Below, piece after piece: positions 44,926 through 53,411 of a DNA stretch of 64,000 nt. This DNA comes from Yoonia sp. (GTDB lineage: Bacteria > Pseudomonadota > Alphaproteobacteria > Rhodobacterales > Rhodobacteraceae). Under the pieces are notes generated by a model. The model was given only the letters and a program-made list of their open reading frames with translations, did no database searches and was not told the origin of the DNA. Position numbers and translations under genes: made by a program. The stretch spans positions 1-64,000 of the forward strand of contig NZ_JANQTS010000008.1 in assembly GCF_030731595.1 (NCBI RefSeq), written 5' to 3'. Position 1 is the first letter of the stretch; each line of letters starts with the position of its first letter.

Positions 44926-46103
44926 GTCCGAAGGGGAGACACCAACCGTGTCAAATGTGCAAGGTTTTTCACCCCAATCTTCAGGTGCGCCATCGGGCGG
45001 GCCGCGACCAGCTTTTTGTTCATGTAGGCCTCGAAGGTCAGTTTCTGGACATCCACATCGTGACAGAGCGACACAAACCGTTCGCGCCGTTCGTCACTGC
45101 GGTAATAGGCATTTTGCATGGCGCCGAGAACCCTGAATACCTGTTTGTGTTCTCGCATGAAGAGTTTGCGCGCCAATTGCAAATCCTTGATCCGGCCTGT
45201 CTTGAGCTTTGCAGCCACAGCGGTTGCCGCGACACGCCCACCGATCATGGCATAATAGATGCCTTCGCCTGATGATGGTGCCACAACACCCGCGGCATCG
45301 CCAGCCAGCACAACGTCGCGCCCGTTGTCCCAGCGTTCCAGCGGTTGCAGCGGGATGGGTGCGCCTTCGCGCCTGATTGTTTTGCAATCGGTCAGTCCTG
45401 CGCTGGCCCGCAGATCGGCGGTTGCCTGTTTCACGTCCACCGATTTGACAAGTGATCCCATGCCGATACTGGCCTGACCGCCGTGCGGGAAAATCCAGCC
45501 GTAGAAATCGGGGGAAATGCGACCGTCATAGATCACGTCGCATCGCGCGGGATCGTAAGATTCCGTGCGTTCGGGCGCTTCGATAATTTCATGATAGGCG
45601 ATCACATAGGGGATTTTGTCACCCCCCGGCACACATTGGCGCGCTACGTTTGATCGCGCGCCGTCTGCCCCGATCACCATCTTGGTGTCCAGTTTCAGTT
45701 CATTGCCGCTGATTTTGTCGCGGTAAAGGACGTGGGTCCCTTCGGCATCGCGGGTGATCTTGGTGAACGTCCCTGTATAACGGTGCGCCCCGGCCTTGAC
45801 GGCCCGATCCCGCAAGAAGGGATCAAAAGATTCACGGTCAACCATGCCGACAAAGCCGTTCTCAATCGGGATATCCACATGCCGTCCAGAGGGCGAGATC
45901 ATCCGCGCCGTCGTGACTTTCGCAACGATCTGTTCGTCAGGGATAAAGAAATCTTCGATCAGCCTTGGCGGGATCGCGCCGCCGCAGGGCTTGATCCGCC
46001 CGTCGCGGTCAATGAAAGCGACCTTATGGCCGGATCTTGCAAGGTCTTCTGCGGCTGTGGCCCCGGATGGGCCTGCGCCGACGACGACGACATCATATTG
46101 CAT
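44922..46103 (-). CDS. bchP: geranylgeranyl bacteriochlorophyll reductase
   Basis: A 393-residue flavoprotein that reduces the geranylgeranyl tail of bacteriochlorophyll to phytyl. The N-terminal FAD motif is DVVVVGAGPSGATAAEDLARSG, followed by IKPCGGAIPPRLIEDF, and the second FAD motif is DVVLAGDAAGVVAPSSGEGIYYAM. It lies 3 nt after orf428 and overlaps idi by 4 nt, so it is translationally coupled inside the bchG cluster. Confidence 0.95.
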   Translation of the reverse strand: MQYDVVVVGAGPSGATAAEDLARSGHKVAFIDRDGRIKPCGGAIPPRLIEDFFIPDEQIVAKVTTARMISPSGRHVDIPIENGFVGMVDRESFDPFLRDRAVKAGAHRYTGTFTKITRDAEGTHVLYRDKISGNELKLDTKMVIGADGARSNVARQCVPGGDKIPYVIAYHEIIEAPERTESYDPARCDVIYDGRISPDFYGWIFPHGGQASIGMGSLVKSVDVKQATADLRASAGLTDCKTIRREGAPIPLQPLERWDNGRDVVLAGDAAGVVAPSSGEGIYYAMIGGRVAATAVAAKLKTGRIKDLQLARKLFMREHKQVFRVLGAMQNAYYRSDERRERFVSLCHDVDVQKLTFEAYMNKKLVAARPMAHLKIGVKNLAHLTRLVSPLRT

Positions 46104-46106
46104 GTG

Positions 46107-47387
46107 TTACTCTCCCGGTACGAGTGTGGCGGACGGCATTTTGCGATCCATGATTTTGGCGGCCATGGCTGTGGCAGCGATGAAAAGAGCGGCTTCGCCG
46201 ATAAAGACTGTGCCGAAGGCTTGGGTGTCGGTCAGGCTGACGCGCAACAGATCGACCATGCCCGCGCCGATCAAACCGCCAAACCCAGCGGCGATGGCTT
46301 GGGCTGCACCCCAAAGGCCCATACGTGTGCCTTCGCGGCGCTCTTTCCCTTGGGCGGCGAGCGCCATCATGGAACCGATGGCTGCGACCGCGAACATGCC
46401 GTTGAAGAAACCCAGCAGGACGACTGCGGGTACGAGCGGTGCGCCTGGTCCCATCGGACCAAGGAAAGTGATCAGCGCCAAAGCAGCCGCCGAACCCATG
46501 CAGCCCGCCATGACCCAATTGCGCAAGGCTCCGATTTTAAGGCCGGTCGCCATGATCCCAACGGTCAGCATGCCGACAAAAACGCCGCCATTCTGCGCGC
46601 CGGACAGTGATGTGGACTGTCCGGGGGTAAAGCCAAAGACCAGCCCCGCGTAGGGTTCAAGGATAAGTTCCTGCATGAAATAGGCGGTCATCGAAAGGAA
46701 CACGAAAAGAGTAAAGTTGCGCGCTTTGCGCTCTTGCCAAACCTCGCGCAGACCTTCGCGGAAAGGTGTCGGATCGGGTTCGCGCACAGCGATCAGGTTG
46801 CGCTCGACCCGCCAAACGGCAAGGCAGGTCACTGCAACCGCGATCGTCACGACGATGCCGACGATCTCGATCAAAAGCTGGGGGGAATATGGATCAATCA
46901 ACTGACCGACGATGCCCGCAGTCATTGCAATCCCGAAGATCATCATCAGCCAAGTGATCGTCGCAGCAGCAGCGCGTCTATGTGGTGCCGTCGTCGTGGC
47001 CAGTAGCGCCAGCAGCGATGTGCCGGATGCCCCAACGCCAAGCCCGATCATTGTGTAGGCAATGATCGAAATTGTCAGACCAAGTGCAAAAGACTGTGGG
47101 AAGGCCAGCAATGCGCAGGTTGCGGTAAAGGCGCCAAGCCCAAGTACCACCATGCCGCCAATGATCCAGCGCGTCCGGTGTCCGCCCGCGTCTGAATAGA
47201 AACCCCAGTGCGGCCGCGTCAGCTGAATACTATAATGCAGTCCGACCAATAGGCCGGGAAGCAGGGCAGGCAGTGACAGTTCGACCACCATCAGCCGGTT
47301 CAGGGTTGATGTTGTCAGAACGACAATCGCCCCCAGCGCCATCTGCACAAAGCCAAGTCGAACGATCTGGAACCATGAAAGTGTCAT
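46107..47387 (-). CDS. PucC/LhaA-family (BCD) MFS protein, orf428 type
   Basis: A 426-residue, 12-helix major-facilitator protein of the BCD/PucC family. The N-terminus WFQIVRLGFVQMALGAIVVLTTSTLNRLMVVEL and LPALLPGLLVGLHYSIQLTRPHWGFYSDAGGHRTRW are diagnostic. Its position between bchG and bchP identifies it as the orf428 (bch2) type rather than PucC, which sits with pucBA, or LhaA next to puhA. Members are thought to handle bacteriochlorophyll delivery to antenna proteins. Confidence 0.9.
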   Translation of the reverse strand: MTLSWFQIVRLGFVQMALGAIVVLTTSTLNRLMVVELSLPALLPGLLVGLHYSIQLTRPHWGFYSDAGGHRTRWIIGGMVVLGLGAFTATCALLAFPQSFALGLTISIIAYTMIGLGVGASGTSLLALLATTTAPHRRAAAATITWLMMIFGIAMTAGIVGQLIDPYSPQLLIEIVGIVVTIAVAVTCLAVWRVERNLIAVREPDPTPFREGLREVWQERKARNFTLFVFLSMTAYFMQELILEPYAGLVFGFTPGQSTSLSGAQNGGVFVGMLTVGIMATGLKIGALRNWVMAGCMGSAAALALITFLGPMGPGAPLVPAVVLLGFFNGMFAVAAIGSMMALAAQGKERREGTRMGLWGAAQAIAAGFGGLIGAGMVDLLRVSLTDTQAFGTVFIGEAALFIAATAMAAKIMDRKMPSATLVPGE

Positions 47388-47388
47388 G

Positions 47389-48303
47389 TCACCCTCCGAT
47401 ACTGCGTAATGCGACGGCGGCGATCATCATCCCGCTGATATAACACAGGATTCCGACGCCCTGATACCATGGTGTCTTGCCTTCGGGGTCACGCAACAGA
47501 ACCCGCATCGCTGCGACCTGCACAGCCAGCAAGACAGTCACGCCCAGCGCATGAAACGGCTTGTCCCAAAAGAACAGCAATCCAATCACAACGACCTGCG
47601 GAATGGCCATGACCCAGCAGGCAACCCGCGCGGCCCGATCTGCCCCAAGCACAACTGGCAAGGACCGCAGCCCCATTTGCCGGTCGCCTTCGATAGCCTT
47701 GAAGTCATTCAACGTCATGATGCCATGCGCGCCCAGCCCGTAAAGGACCGCGATCAGGATGTTTTGCGCCGTGGGTGCGCCTGCTGCAACGACGGCAGCG
47801 CCGGTGATCCAGGGCAATGTCTCGTAAGCAAGCCCGCAAAGCCCTGGCCCCCAGATACCGGATTTTTTTGCCCGGAACGGTTCAGCCGAATAGGCCCAGG
47901 CGGCGGCAACGGCCAGAATCGTCGCCCCAAAGCCCCAAGGCCCCAGTTGATAACCGACCGCCAAGCCCAAGACTGTCATCGCAAGGGCAATATAGAGGCC
48001 CCAGCGCCCCGGAATGCGCCCTGATGGAATCGGCCTGTCAGGTTCGTTGATCGCGTCGACGTGTCTGTCGCACCAGTCATTGGCCGCCTGCGACATCCCG
48101 CAGACAATCGGCCCCGCAAGCACCACCCCAAGGATGACAAAAAACCATTGGCCAGAAGGGCTTACGCCAGAAGAGACAACACCGCACAGATAGGCCCACA
48201 TGGGTGGAAACCACGTGACCGGTTTGATCAAACGCAGCATAGCGCGCGGCTCTGGCCAGCGCCGCATGTCTGCTTGGGCATGTAAGTTATCTGTTACACT
48301 CAT
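47389..48303 (-). CDS. bchG: bacteriochlorophyll synthase (geranylgeranyl transferase)
   Basis: A 304-residue UbiA-family prenyltransferase that attaches geranylgeranyl diphosphate to bacteriochlorophyllide a. The first aspartate motif is AANDWCDRHVDAINEPDRPIPSGRI, and a second motif region is IMTLNDFKAIEGDRQMG. It has about nine transmembrane helices. It is the first gene of the bchG-orf428-bchP-idi operon. Its upstream region carries two TGT-N12-ACA boxes, the first starting 2 nt in front of the ATG. Confidence 0.95.
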   Translation of the reverse strand: MSVTDNLHAQADMRRWPEPRAMLRLIKPVTWFPPMWAYLCGVVSSGVSPSGQWFFVILGVVLAGPIVCGMSQAANDWCDRHVDAINEPDRPIPSGRIPGRWGLYIALAMTVLGLAVGYQLGPWGFGATILAVAAAWAYSAEPFRAKKSGIWGPGLCGLAYETLPWITGAAVVAAGAPTAQNILIAVLYGLGAHGIMTLNDFKAIEGDRQMGLRSLPVVLGADRAARVACWVMAIPQVVVIGLLFFWDKPFHALGVTVLLAVQVAAMRVLLRDPEGKTPWYQGVGILCYISGMMIAAVALRSIGG

Positions 48304-48305
48304 AG

Positions 48306-48323
48306 TGTCAGTTTAAGATGACA
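48306..48323. promoter_or_regulatory. PpsR/CrtJ operator box 1 upstream of bchG
   Basis: TGTCAGTTTAAGATGACA fits TGT-N12-ACA and begins 2 nt upstream of the bchG start codon, where repressor binding would block transcription or early elongation. A second box lies 17 bp farther upstream of bchG. Confidence 0.78.
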
Positions 48324-48340
48324 CATTGCCTTTGGGCAAG

Positions 48341-48358
48341 TGTAAACGTGTGTTGACA
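48341..48358. promoter_or_regulatory. PpsR/CrtJ operator box 2 upstream of bchG
   Basis: TGTAAACGTGTGTTGACA fits TGT-N12-ACA. Its half-site TGTAAAC is shared with the crtE box. Separation from box 1 is 17 bp, larger than at crtE (8 bp) and bchC (7 bp). Confidence 0.8.
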
Positions 48359-48508
48359 CTGCGCCATCTTGTCACCTGTTAATGGATGACTGTGGATCAG
48401 CAGATTTCCCTTGGTTTCATTCGCCGTTCGCCAATCTACATTTCCACTATTGCCACGGTTTGTCGGATCATGCAGAGCTATTCCAAAGCGCTTTGGGAAG
48501 GGGTAGTC

Positions 48509-49291
48509 ATGCCAATACGTGCGGTTGTATGGGGCGAAAACGTCCATGAACAGACCAACAAAGTCGTAGCCGATCTATACCCCGAGGGGATGCATGCTGC
48601 GATTGCAGAGGCGCTTTGCGCCGATGGAATTGATGCGACAACAGCAACCTTGCAAGAGCCTGAACATGGCCTGCCCGAAGCCCGCCTTGCCCAGACGGAT
48701 GTGCTTTTGTGGTGGGGCCATGCCGCACATGGCGACGTCGCGGACGAGGTGGTAGAGCGCGTCGCGGATCATGTGAATGCGGGCATGGGCCTGATCCTGC
48801 TGCACTCGGCCCATTTTGCCAAGATATTCAAACGTCTGATGGGCACTCCCTGCAACCTGACGTGGCGCGAGGCGGGCGAGCGTGAACGCCTGTGGGTCAC
48901 GTCCCGCAATCATCCCATCGCCGCTGGCCTGCCCGACCATTTCGAACTGGAAAACGAAGAGATGTACGGCGAACCCTTCGGTGTGCCGGAACCCTTGGAA
49001 ACCGTTTTCATCAGTTGGTTTCAAGGGGGCGAAGTGTTCCGCTCTGGCCTGACCTACAAGCGCGGCGCGGGCAATGTGTTCTATTTTCGTCCGGGACACG
49101 AAACTTATCCGACCTACCACGATCCCAACGTCCAGACCGTTCTGCGCAACGCCGTGCGCTGGGCCTATAACCCCGCCCCGCGTGTGGTTGGCGTGAACGA
49201 TGCACCCAATGTGCCGGTCGAGCAGGCGCTTGAGCCAATCCAGCAACGTGGTGCGCGTCTGCATGCCGATGGCGAGGAGGGCTATCGTTGA
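48509..49291 (+). CDS. ThuA domain-containing protein
   Basis: A 260-residue protein of the ThuA family (glutamine-amidotransferase-like fold) associated with trehalose or other disaccharide use. The N-terminus [49 protein letters not shown] and [19 protein letters not shown] are family-typical. ATG 48509 has GGAAGGGG upstream; the ORF-track start at 48386 lies near the bchG operators. The gene overlaps the next oxidoreductase gene by 4 nt, the usual ThuA/ThuB-like pairing. Confidence 0.85.
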   Translation: MPIRAVVWGENVHEQTNKVVADLYPEGMHAAIAEALCADGIDATTATLQEPEHGLPEARLAQTDVLLWWGHAAHGDVADEVVERVADHVNAGMGLILLHSAHFAKIFKRLMGTPCNLTWREAGERERLWVTSRNHPIAAGLPDHFELENEEMYGEPFGVPEPLETVFISWFQGGEVFRSGLTYKRGAGNVFYFRPGHETYPTYHDPNVQTVLRNAVRWAYNPAPRVVGVNDAPNVPVEQALEPIQQRGARLHADGEEGYR

Positions 49292-50337
49292 TCCGCGTTC
49301 TGATCGTCGGAACCGGCGGCATGGCCAATAGCCACGCTGAAGCCTATGCCCAGATGGACGGTGTCACGCTGGTGGGGGGTGTGGACCCGAACCCGGACAA
49401 TCTTGCAGCTTTCAAGGCAGCCTTTGGTGTGACCCATACTTTTACCAGCGTTGCCGATGCGCTGGCCTGGGGAGAATTTGACGCCGCGTCGAACGTCACC
49501 CCCGATTCTGTCCACTTTCGCACGACAATGCCGCTGCTCGCCGCTGGCAAACATGTGCTGTGTGAAAAACCGCTCGCCCAGAACGAGGCCGAAGCCAGTC
49601 AGATGGCCCAGGCCGCACATGCGGCGGGCGTCGTGAATATGGTCAATCTGACCTACCGGAATGTCCCTGCCCTCATGCAAGCCGCACAGATGGTCGCGGA
49701 TGGTGTGATCGGCGAAGTACGCCATTTTGAAGCCTCCTATCTGCAAAGCTGGCTCACCCAAGCTGCATGGGGTGACTGGAGGACAGAGGATCAATGGCTA
49801 TGGCGTTTGTCCTCTGCGCATGGGTCCACGGGTGTGCTGGGGGATGTGGGTGTACATATCGTCGATTTTGCCAGCTTTGCCGCAGGATCAGAGCCTGACC
49901 GCGTGTCGTGCCGTCTCAAGACCTTCGACAAGGCAAAGGATAACCGCATCGGAGACTATACGCTCGATGCCAACGACAGCATGGCGATGCATCTGTCGCT
50001 ACGCAACGGGGCGATCGGCGTCATTCACGCCAGCCGCTTTGCCACGGGTCATGTCAACGATTTGCGCTTGCGTCTTTTCGGGACCGAAGGCGGTTTGGAC
50101 GTCCGCTTTGAGAATGCAAAAAGCCACCTGTCTGTTTGCGCCGGGCCCAACAAACAAAGTGCTACTTGGGTTGATGTTGTACCAAAACCGGTTATCCCCA
50201 ACTATCACCGCTTTGTCGCAGCCATTCGCGCGGGCCGGCAAGTTGCGCCCGACTTTGCCCGCGGTGCCGCGCTGCAGCGCGTCTTGGATCTTGCGATTGT
50301 TTCGGATCAACAAAGCGCGCTTGATCAGGTGATCTAG
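49288..50337 (+). CDS. Gfo/Idh/MocA family NAD(P)-dependent oxidoreductase (ThuB-like)
   Basis: A 349-residue sugar dehydrogenase. The Rossmann motif is [19 protein letters not shown], followed by the catalytic [11 protein letters not shown] (Glu-Lys-Pro). The mid-domain [19 protein letters not shown] contains the conserved Gly-Asp-x-Gly-x-His motif. It begins at TTG 49288, overlapping the ThuA-gene stop (TTGA). With ThuA it probably oxidises a disaccharide or polyol; the specific sugar is unknown. No transporter genes flank it. Confidence 0.85.
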   Translation: MIRVLIVGTGGMANSHAEAYAQMDGVTLVGGVDPNPDNLAAFKAAFGVTHTFTSVADALAWGEFDAASNVTPDSVHFRTTMPLLAAGKHVLCEKPLAQNEAEASQMAQAAHAAGVVNMVNLTYRNVPALMQAAQMVADGVIGEVRHFEASYLQSWLTQAAWGDWRTEDQWLWRLSSAHGSTGVLGDVGVHIVDFASFAAGSEPDRVSCRLKTFDKAKDNRIGDYTLDANDSMAMHLSLRNGAIGVIHASRFATGHVNDLRLRLFGTEGGLDVRFENAKSHLSVCAGPNKQSATWVDVVPKPVIPNYHRFVAAIRAGRQVAPDFARGAALQRVLDLAIVSDQQSALDQVI

Positions 50338-50734
50338 CGCAGGAACTCAGATACTATTTTCATCGAATTGTCTCGTTAAGCCTACTTTCACGTCTTCGTA
50401 TTTATCACCGCCCATGGGTGAAGACACGAGGTAGTAGGATGAGCACGGGAACAAACGCACCAACAATCATCAAACGCAAAAAGATCATCGCGGGCGGCGG
50501 GCATCATGGTGGCGCATGGAAAGTGGCTATTCGTTTTGGTCCTTTGGATGTGGTGCTTTGCACCGGGTTGGTTCGGGAATTCGCAGATCTTCTGCGAGTT
50601 GAAGCGTCTTTCTGACGGAACTGGCCGATCCTTGATGTCACGGCCCGCCGTTTTGGCGTTACCCTCGTCTAAACCAATGCAGGTTGAACAATTCCTTAAT
50701 TCCCTCATCGCAAATACAAAGCATTTGAGCGAAA
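50338..50734. other. intergenic region carrying a motB remnant and a hairpin
   Basis: This 397-nt region between the MocA-type gene and flgN holds a motB 5' fragment (separate entry) and a perfect 7-bp hairpin TCGCAGA-TCT-TCTGCGA at 50581-50597, extendable to about 10 bp with a G-T pair. No other gene is evident. The antisense ORF 50388-50708 has no recognisable product. Confidence 0.5.
50439..50615 (+). pseudogene. motB: motB 5' remnant (flagellar stator)
   Basis: The first 30 codons encode a typical Rhodobacterales MotB N-terminus, including IIKRKKIIAGGGHHGGAWKV, which normally leads into YADFVTAMMAFFLLMW. After codon 30 (GCT at 50526-50528) the reading frame encodes unrelated sequence and stops at 50615. 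In another frame the bases after the break read FVLVLWMWC, vaguely like the MotB transmembrane helix, suggesting that a short deletion removed the segment with the essential Asp and shifted the frame. No OmpA domain follows. Adjacent flagellar genes support the origin. Confidence 0.6.
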
Positions 50735-51076
50735 TCAGGCCTTCTTTTCCAAACCACCACGACGGTTTGCCACGTTTTCAATGCGCCCGGATTGATCGTA
50801 AACACTCAACCCATCGCGCACTTCTTGGAGTGCCGTCACACGCGCCCTTGCTGCTTGCAAGCCGTTGATTGCAGCGCGCAACAGTGCCTGGTTGGTCTCA
50901 ACCTTCGTCTTGATCTCGGCCAGCGTTCCAGCCTGACCCGAAGAAATCGACAACGCTTCCAGCAATCGCTTCTTGGTGATTTCGATCGGCCCTAGAGCAT
51001 CATAGTCGGCATCGAGGATCGCCGCTTTCTCGGCGTCCAAAGTCCGGTGCAAAGAGTCGATCACTTCAGCCTGCAT
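50735..51076 (-). CDS. FlgN-like flagellar chaperone
   Basis: A 113-residue helical protein (VIDSLHRTLDAEKAAILDADYDAL, KKRLLEALSI, then a coiled region with RAAINGLQAARARVTAL) matching the FlgN-type export chaperone used for hook-filament junction proteins. Its ATG overlaps the end of the flgJ/cheL gene by 11 nt, indicating translational coupling. FlgN proteins are poorly conserved in sequence, so the call rests on helical pattern, size and neighbours. Confidence 0.65.
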   Translation of the reverse strand: MQAEVIDSLHRTLDAEKAAILDADYDALGPIEITKKRLLEALSISSGQAGTLAEIKTKVETNQALLRAAINGLQAARARVTALQEVRDGLSVYDQSGRIENVANRRGGLEKKA

Positions 51077-51362
51077 GCAACCTGACCTTCATCGCTTCAA
51101 AAAGCGCCTCGGCCAGCCCGATACCACCAGTTTTCGCCATTTCTTCGGCCTGAGCCTCGCGCAGGAAAGACGCAAACTGGTCCTCCCCGTGACCGCCACC
51201 AAAGGAATCACGTGGCGCGCCAAGCCCCGCAGATTTGAGCATCTCTGCCAGAAAAGTCGCCTCCAGTTTCTGTGCTGCGGCGCGCAATTCACTGTCGGCA
51301 TTTATATAGTCAGGGAGTTGCGCCACAGGCCGCGGCGCAGGCAAGACCGGGATAATGTTCAT
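51066..51362 (-). CDS. flgJ: flagellar rod-binding protein (FlgJ N-terminal domain / CheL)
   Basis: A 98-residue protein with the rod-binding domain only: LRAAAQKLEATFLAEMLKSAGLG followed by GEDQFASFLREAQAEEMAKTGGIGLAEALF. Alphaproteobacterial versions (CheL) lack the muramidase domain of enteric FlgJ. It is divergent from fliK with about 100 nt between starts and overlaps the downstream FlgN-like gene. Confidence 0.85.
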   Translation of the reverse strand: MNIIPVLPAPRPVAQLPDYINADSELRAAAQKLEATFLAEMLKSAGLGAPRDSFGGGHGEDQFASFLREAQAEEMAKTGGIGLAEALFEAMKVRLHAG

Positions 51363-51466
51363 CGGGTTCTCCGTCGTGATTTTTTTGCAGATTGACCGAT
51401 AGTCCTAAACATTCAGTAAGTTTTTCGGGTCAGAAGAAGAGGAACGCAGATGATATCGGAGCACCG

Positions 51467-52729
51467 ATGATACCCTCGATTCTGACAGATACCGGTGGCG
51501 GGACCAGCGCCAGAAATTCAAAACCTACCCAAGAGGCTGAGGCGGAAACCACGCAGACTTTTGGTGACGTCTTTGGATCGGCTGAAACGGAAGAGGCTGA
51601 AGCCGTCCAGCCCCTTCTTGGTACGGCTGATGACAGCCCGGAATTGGCTTTTGCAATGGCAGAAGAACCGCGTGCGGTAAAACCCCCGATCAGCCCAAAT
51701 GTGTCGGCCGCAGATGGGCCGCCTCTGCTGCTGCAAGACAAACAGGTCCCGGTTGTTGCTGGCCAAGATATTGAACCGGACCAACCTGCGGCTAATCGAA
51801 CAGTGTTGCCGACCGATCCAGATGTCCCGGCAGGTCCAATGGAAAAGATGAGCGCGCCGCGGTCGTCTGTCGCGCAATCCGTTGTCGAAGGGCGGTTGCC
51901 GGTCGCCCCTTCTGCAGCGCAAACGTCCGAAGTGGATGTGCGCAAATCAGCACCAGATACAGCAGGCAAGGTTGAACCCGCCAAAGCTGCCATAACCATT
52001 GCGCAGCCTGCACCGGCTCAAACCGGTTTGGCGCCTGTAGCAATGGTTGAGGCCCAAGGCGCAACACCCGTGGCTGACAAGCGCGCAAAGGCGCAGCCCG
52101 CCGAGGACGTGAAAATCGAAGGCAGACAGGCAAAGGCGAGTACTGCTTTCGTGCCGCTTTTGGGAGTAGGACACAGCACCCAGCCACTCACGGCTACTGC
52201 GGTAGCGTCCTTTATGCAGGGGGGCCAAGCTGAGATTGTGACAAAATCCCTGGATGCAGAGGTGTCGATTGGTCTGGGCGGGATTGAACGCGGTCTTTCA
52301 AGCACGCAATCGGTGACTGGAACCCCTGCAACGGCGACCACAGAAACAGCGCGGCATGTCGCACAACAGATTGCTGTCTCTGTCATGAACACCCCCGGCA
52401 AAGCGACCGAGATTGCGCTGAACCCCGAAGAGCTTGGGCGCGTCCGCCTCAGTCTGACGGCAGCAGATGGTGTGATTACCCTCGCCGTACTCGCAGAAAG
52501 GCCCGAGACGCAGGATCTGTTGCGCCGTCACATGGACGTGCTTGCGCAAGAATTCCGGGCCTTGGGCTATGGCACGATCTCATTCTCGTTCGGCCATGAA
52601 GGCCAGTCCGGAGACCGGGCAGATCAAGACTTCCATCGCGAAGAAAAGATTGCCGAACCACATGAAGCAAACACGCCCGTCTTTCGCCCGCACCCGGGGC
52701 CGGTGTCCGGGTTGGATTTACGTATCTGA
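51467..52729 (+). CDS. fliK: flagellar hook-length control protein FliK
   Basis: About 420 residues. The N-terminal three quarters is Ala/Pro/Glu-rich and low in complexity, typical of the FliK ruler region. The C-terminal export-switch domain contains NPEELGRVRLSLTAADGVITLAVLAERPETQDLLRRHMDVL, the conserved Flg_hook core. ATG 51467 has GGAG 5 nt upstream and is preferred over the ORF-track start at 51392. flgD follows after 10 nt, so both act in hook assembly. Confidence 0.85.
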   Translation: MIPSILTDTGGGTSARNSKPTQEAEAETTQTFGDVFGSAETEEAEAVQPLLGTADDSPELAFAMAEEPRAVKPPISPNVSAADGPPLLLQDKQVPVVAGQDIEPDQPAANRTVLPTDPDVPAGPMEKMSAPRSSVAQSVVEGRLPVAPSAAQTSEVDVRKSAPDTAGKVEPAKAAITIAQPAPAQTGLAPVAMVEAQGATPVADKRAKAQPAEDVKIEGRQAKASTAFVPLLGVGHSTQPLTATAVASFMQGGQAEIVTKSLDAEVSIGLGGIERGLSSTQSVTGTPATATTETARHVAQQIAVSVMNTPGKATEIALNPEELGRVRLSLTAADGVITLAVLAERPETQDLLRRHMDVLAQEFRALGYGTISFSFGHEGQSGDRADQDFHREEKIAEPHEANTPVFRPHPGPVSGLDLRI

Positions 52730-52739
52730 GGAACTGAAA

Positions 52740-53411
52740 ATGGATATTTTGCAAACAATGACGCCGACCGTAACGGCGCCCCCACCCGCCAATGACGTCA
52801 ATGCTGACACAGCGCAGGTCAACTCGGATTTCGAGATGTTCTTGAAAATGCTAACGGCACAGATGCGGTATCAGGACCCTTTGAACCCTGTTGATTCTAC
52901 CGATTATGCAACGCAATTGGCCACTTTTTCGGGGGTCGAGCAGGCGGTTTTGACAAATGATTTGCTCAAGTCACTTGGCGCACAAATGAGCGTGAACGGG
53001 TTGACCGATATGGCGGCCTGGGTCGGCAAAGAGGCGCGGGTCGCAGCACCGGCGTATTTCGACGGCGAACCCATCACACTGTTCCCAAAAAACACTGTTC
53101 TGGCGGATTCAGCTGAAATCATTGTCCGCGATGCCACGGGCAGCGAAGTCCAGCGCATCGTGATTCCGCCAACCGCAGAGTCTGCCGTTTGGGCAGGTGT
53201 CGGGGCTGAAGGGGCACCTATGCCTGCGGGGCTTTATAGTTTTGAGTTGATTAGTAAATCCAATCAGCAGGTTATCGCGCAGACGCCTGTCGAGGTTTAC
53301 AGCAAAGTGACCGAAGTCCGGCTGGAAGGTGCGCAAACGCTATTGATCTTGCAAGGCGGGGCATCCGTCCCCAGTGGGGAGGTGACAGCAATTCGAGGTG
53401 CCGCAACCTAA
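52740..53411 (+). CDS. flgD: flagellar hook assembly scaffolding protein FlgD
   Basis: A 223-residue hook cap. The N-terminus DFEMFLKMLTAQMRYQDPLNPVDSTDYATQLATFSGVEQ is the diagnostic FlgD region, followed by a small FlgD Ig-like/Tudor segment (IIVRDATGSEVQRIVIP, YSFELISKSNQQV). ATG 52740 is used because homology starts shortly after; the ORF-track start at 52542 lies inside fliK. The stop overlaps the convergent ubiB stop by 4 nt, leaving no space for a terminator. Confidence 0.92.
   Translation: MDILQTMTPTVTAPPPANDVNADTAQVNSDFEMFLKMLTAQMRYQDPLNPVDSTDYATQLATFSGVEQAVLTNDLLKSLGAQMSVNGLTDMAAWVGKEARVAAPAYFDGEPITLFPKNTVLADSAEIIVRDATGSEVQRIVIPPTAESAVWAGVGAEGAPMPAGLYSFELISKSNQQVIAQTPVEVYSKVTEVRLEGAQTLLILQGGASVPSGEVTAIRGAAT

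Noticed and set aside
50388-50708. 106-aa minus-strand ORF in the flagellar gap
   Set aside because: Overlaps the motB remnant on the opposite strand and has no family similarity or ribosome binding site.
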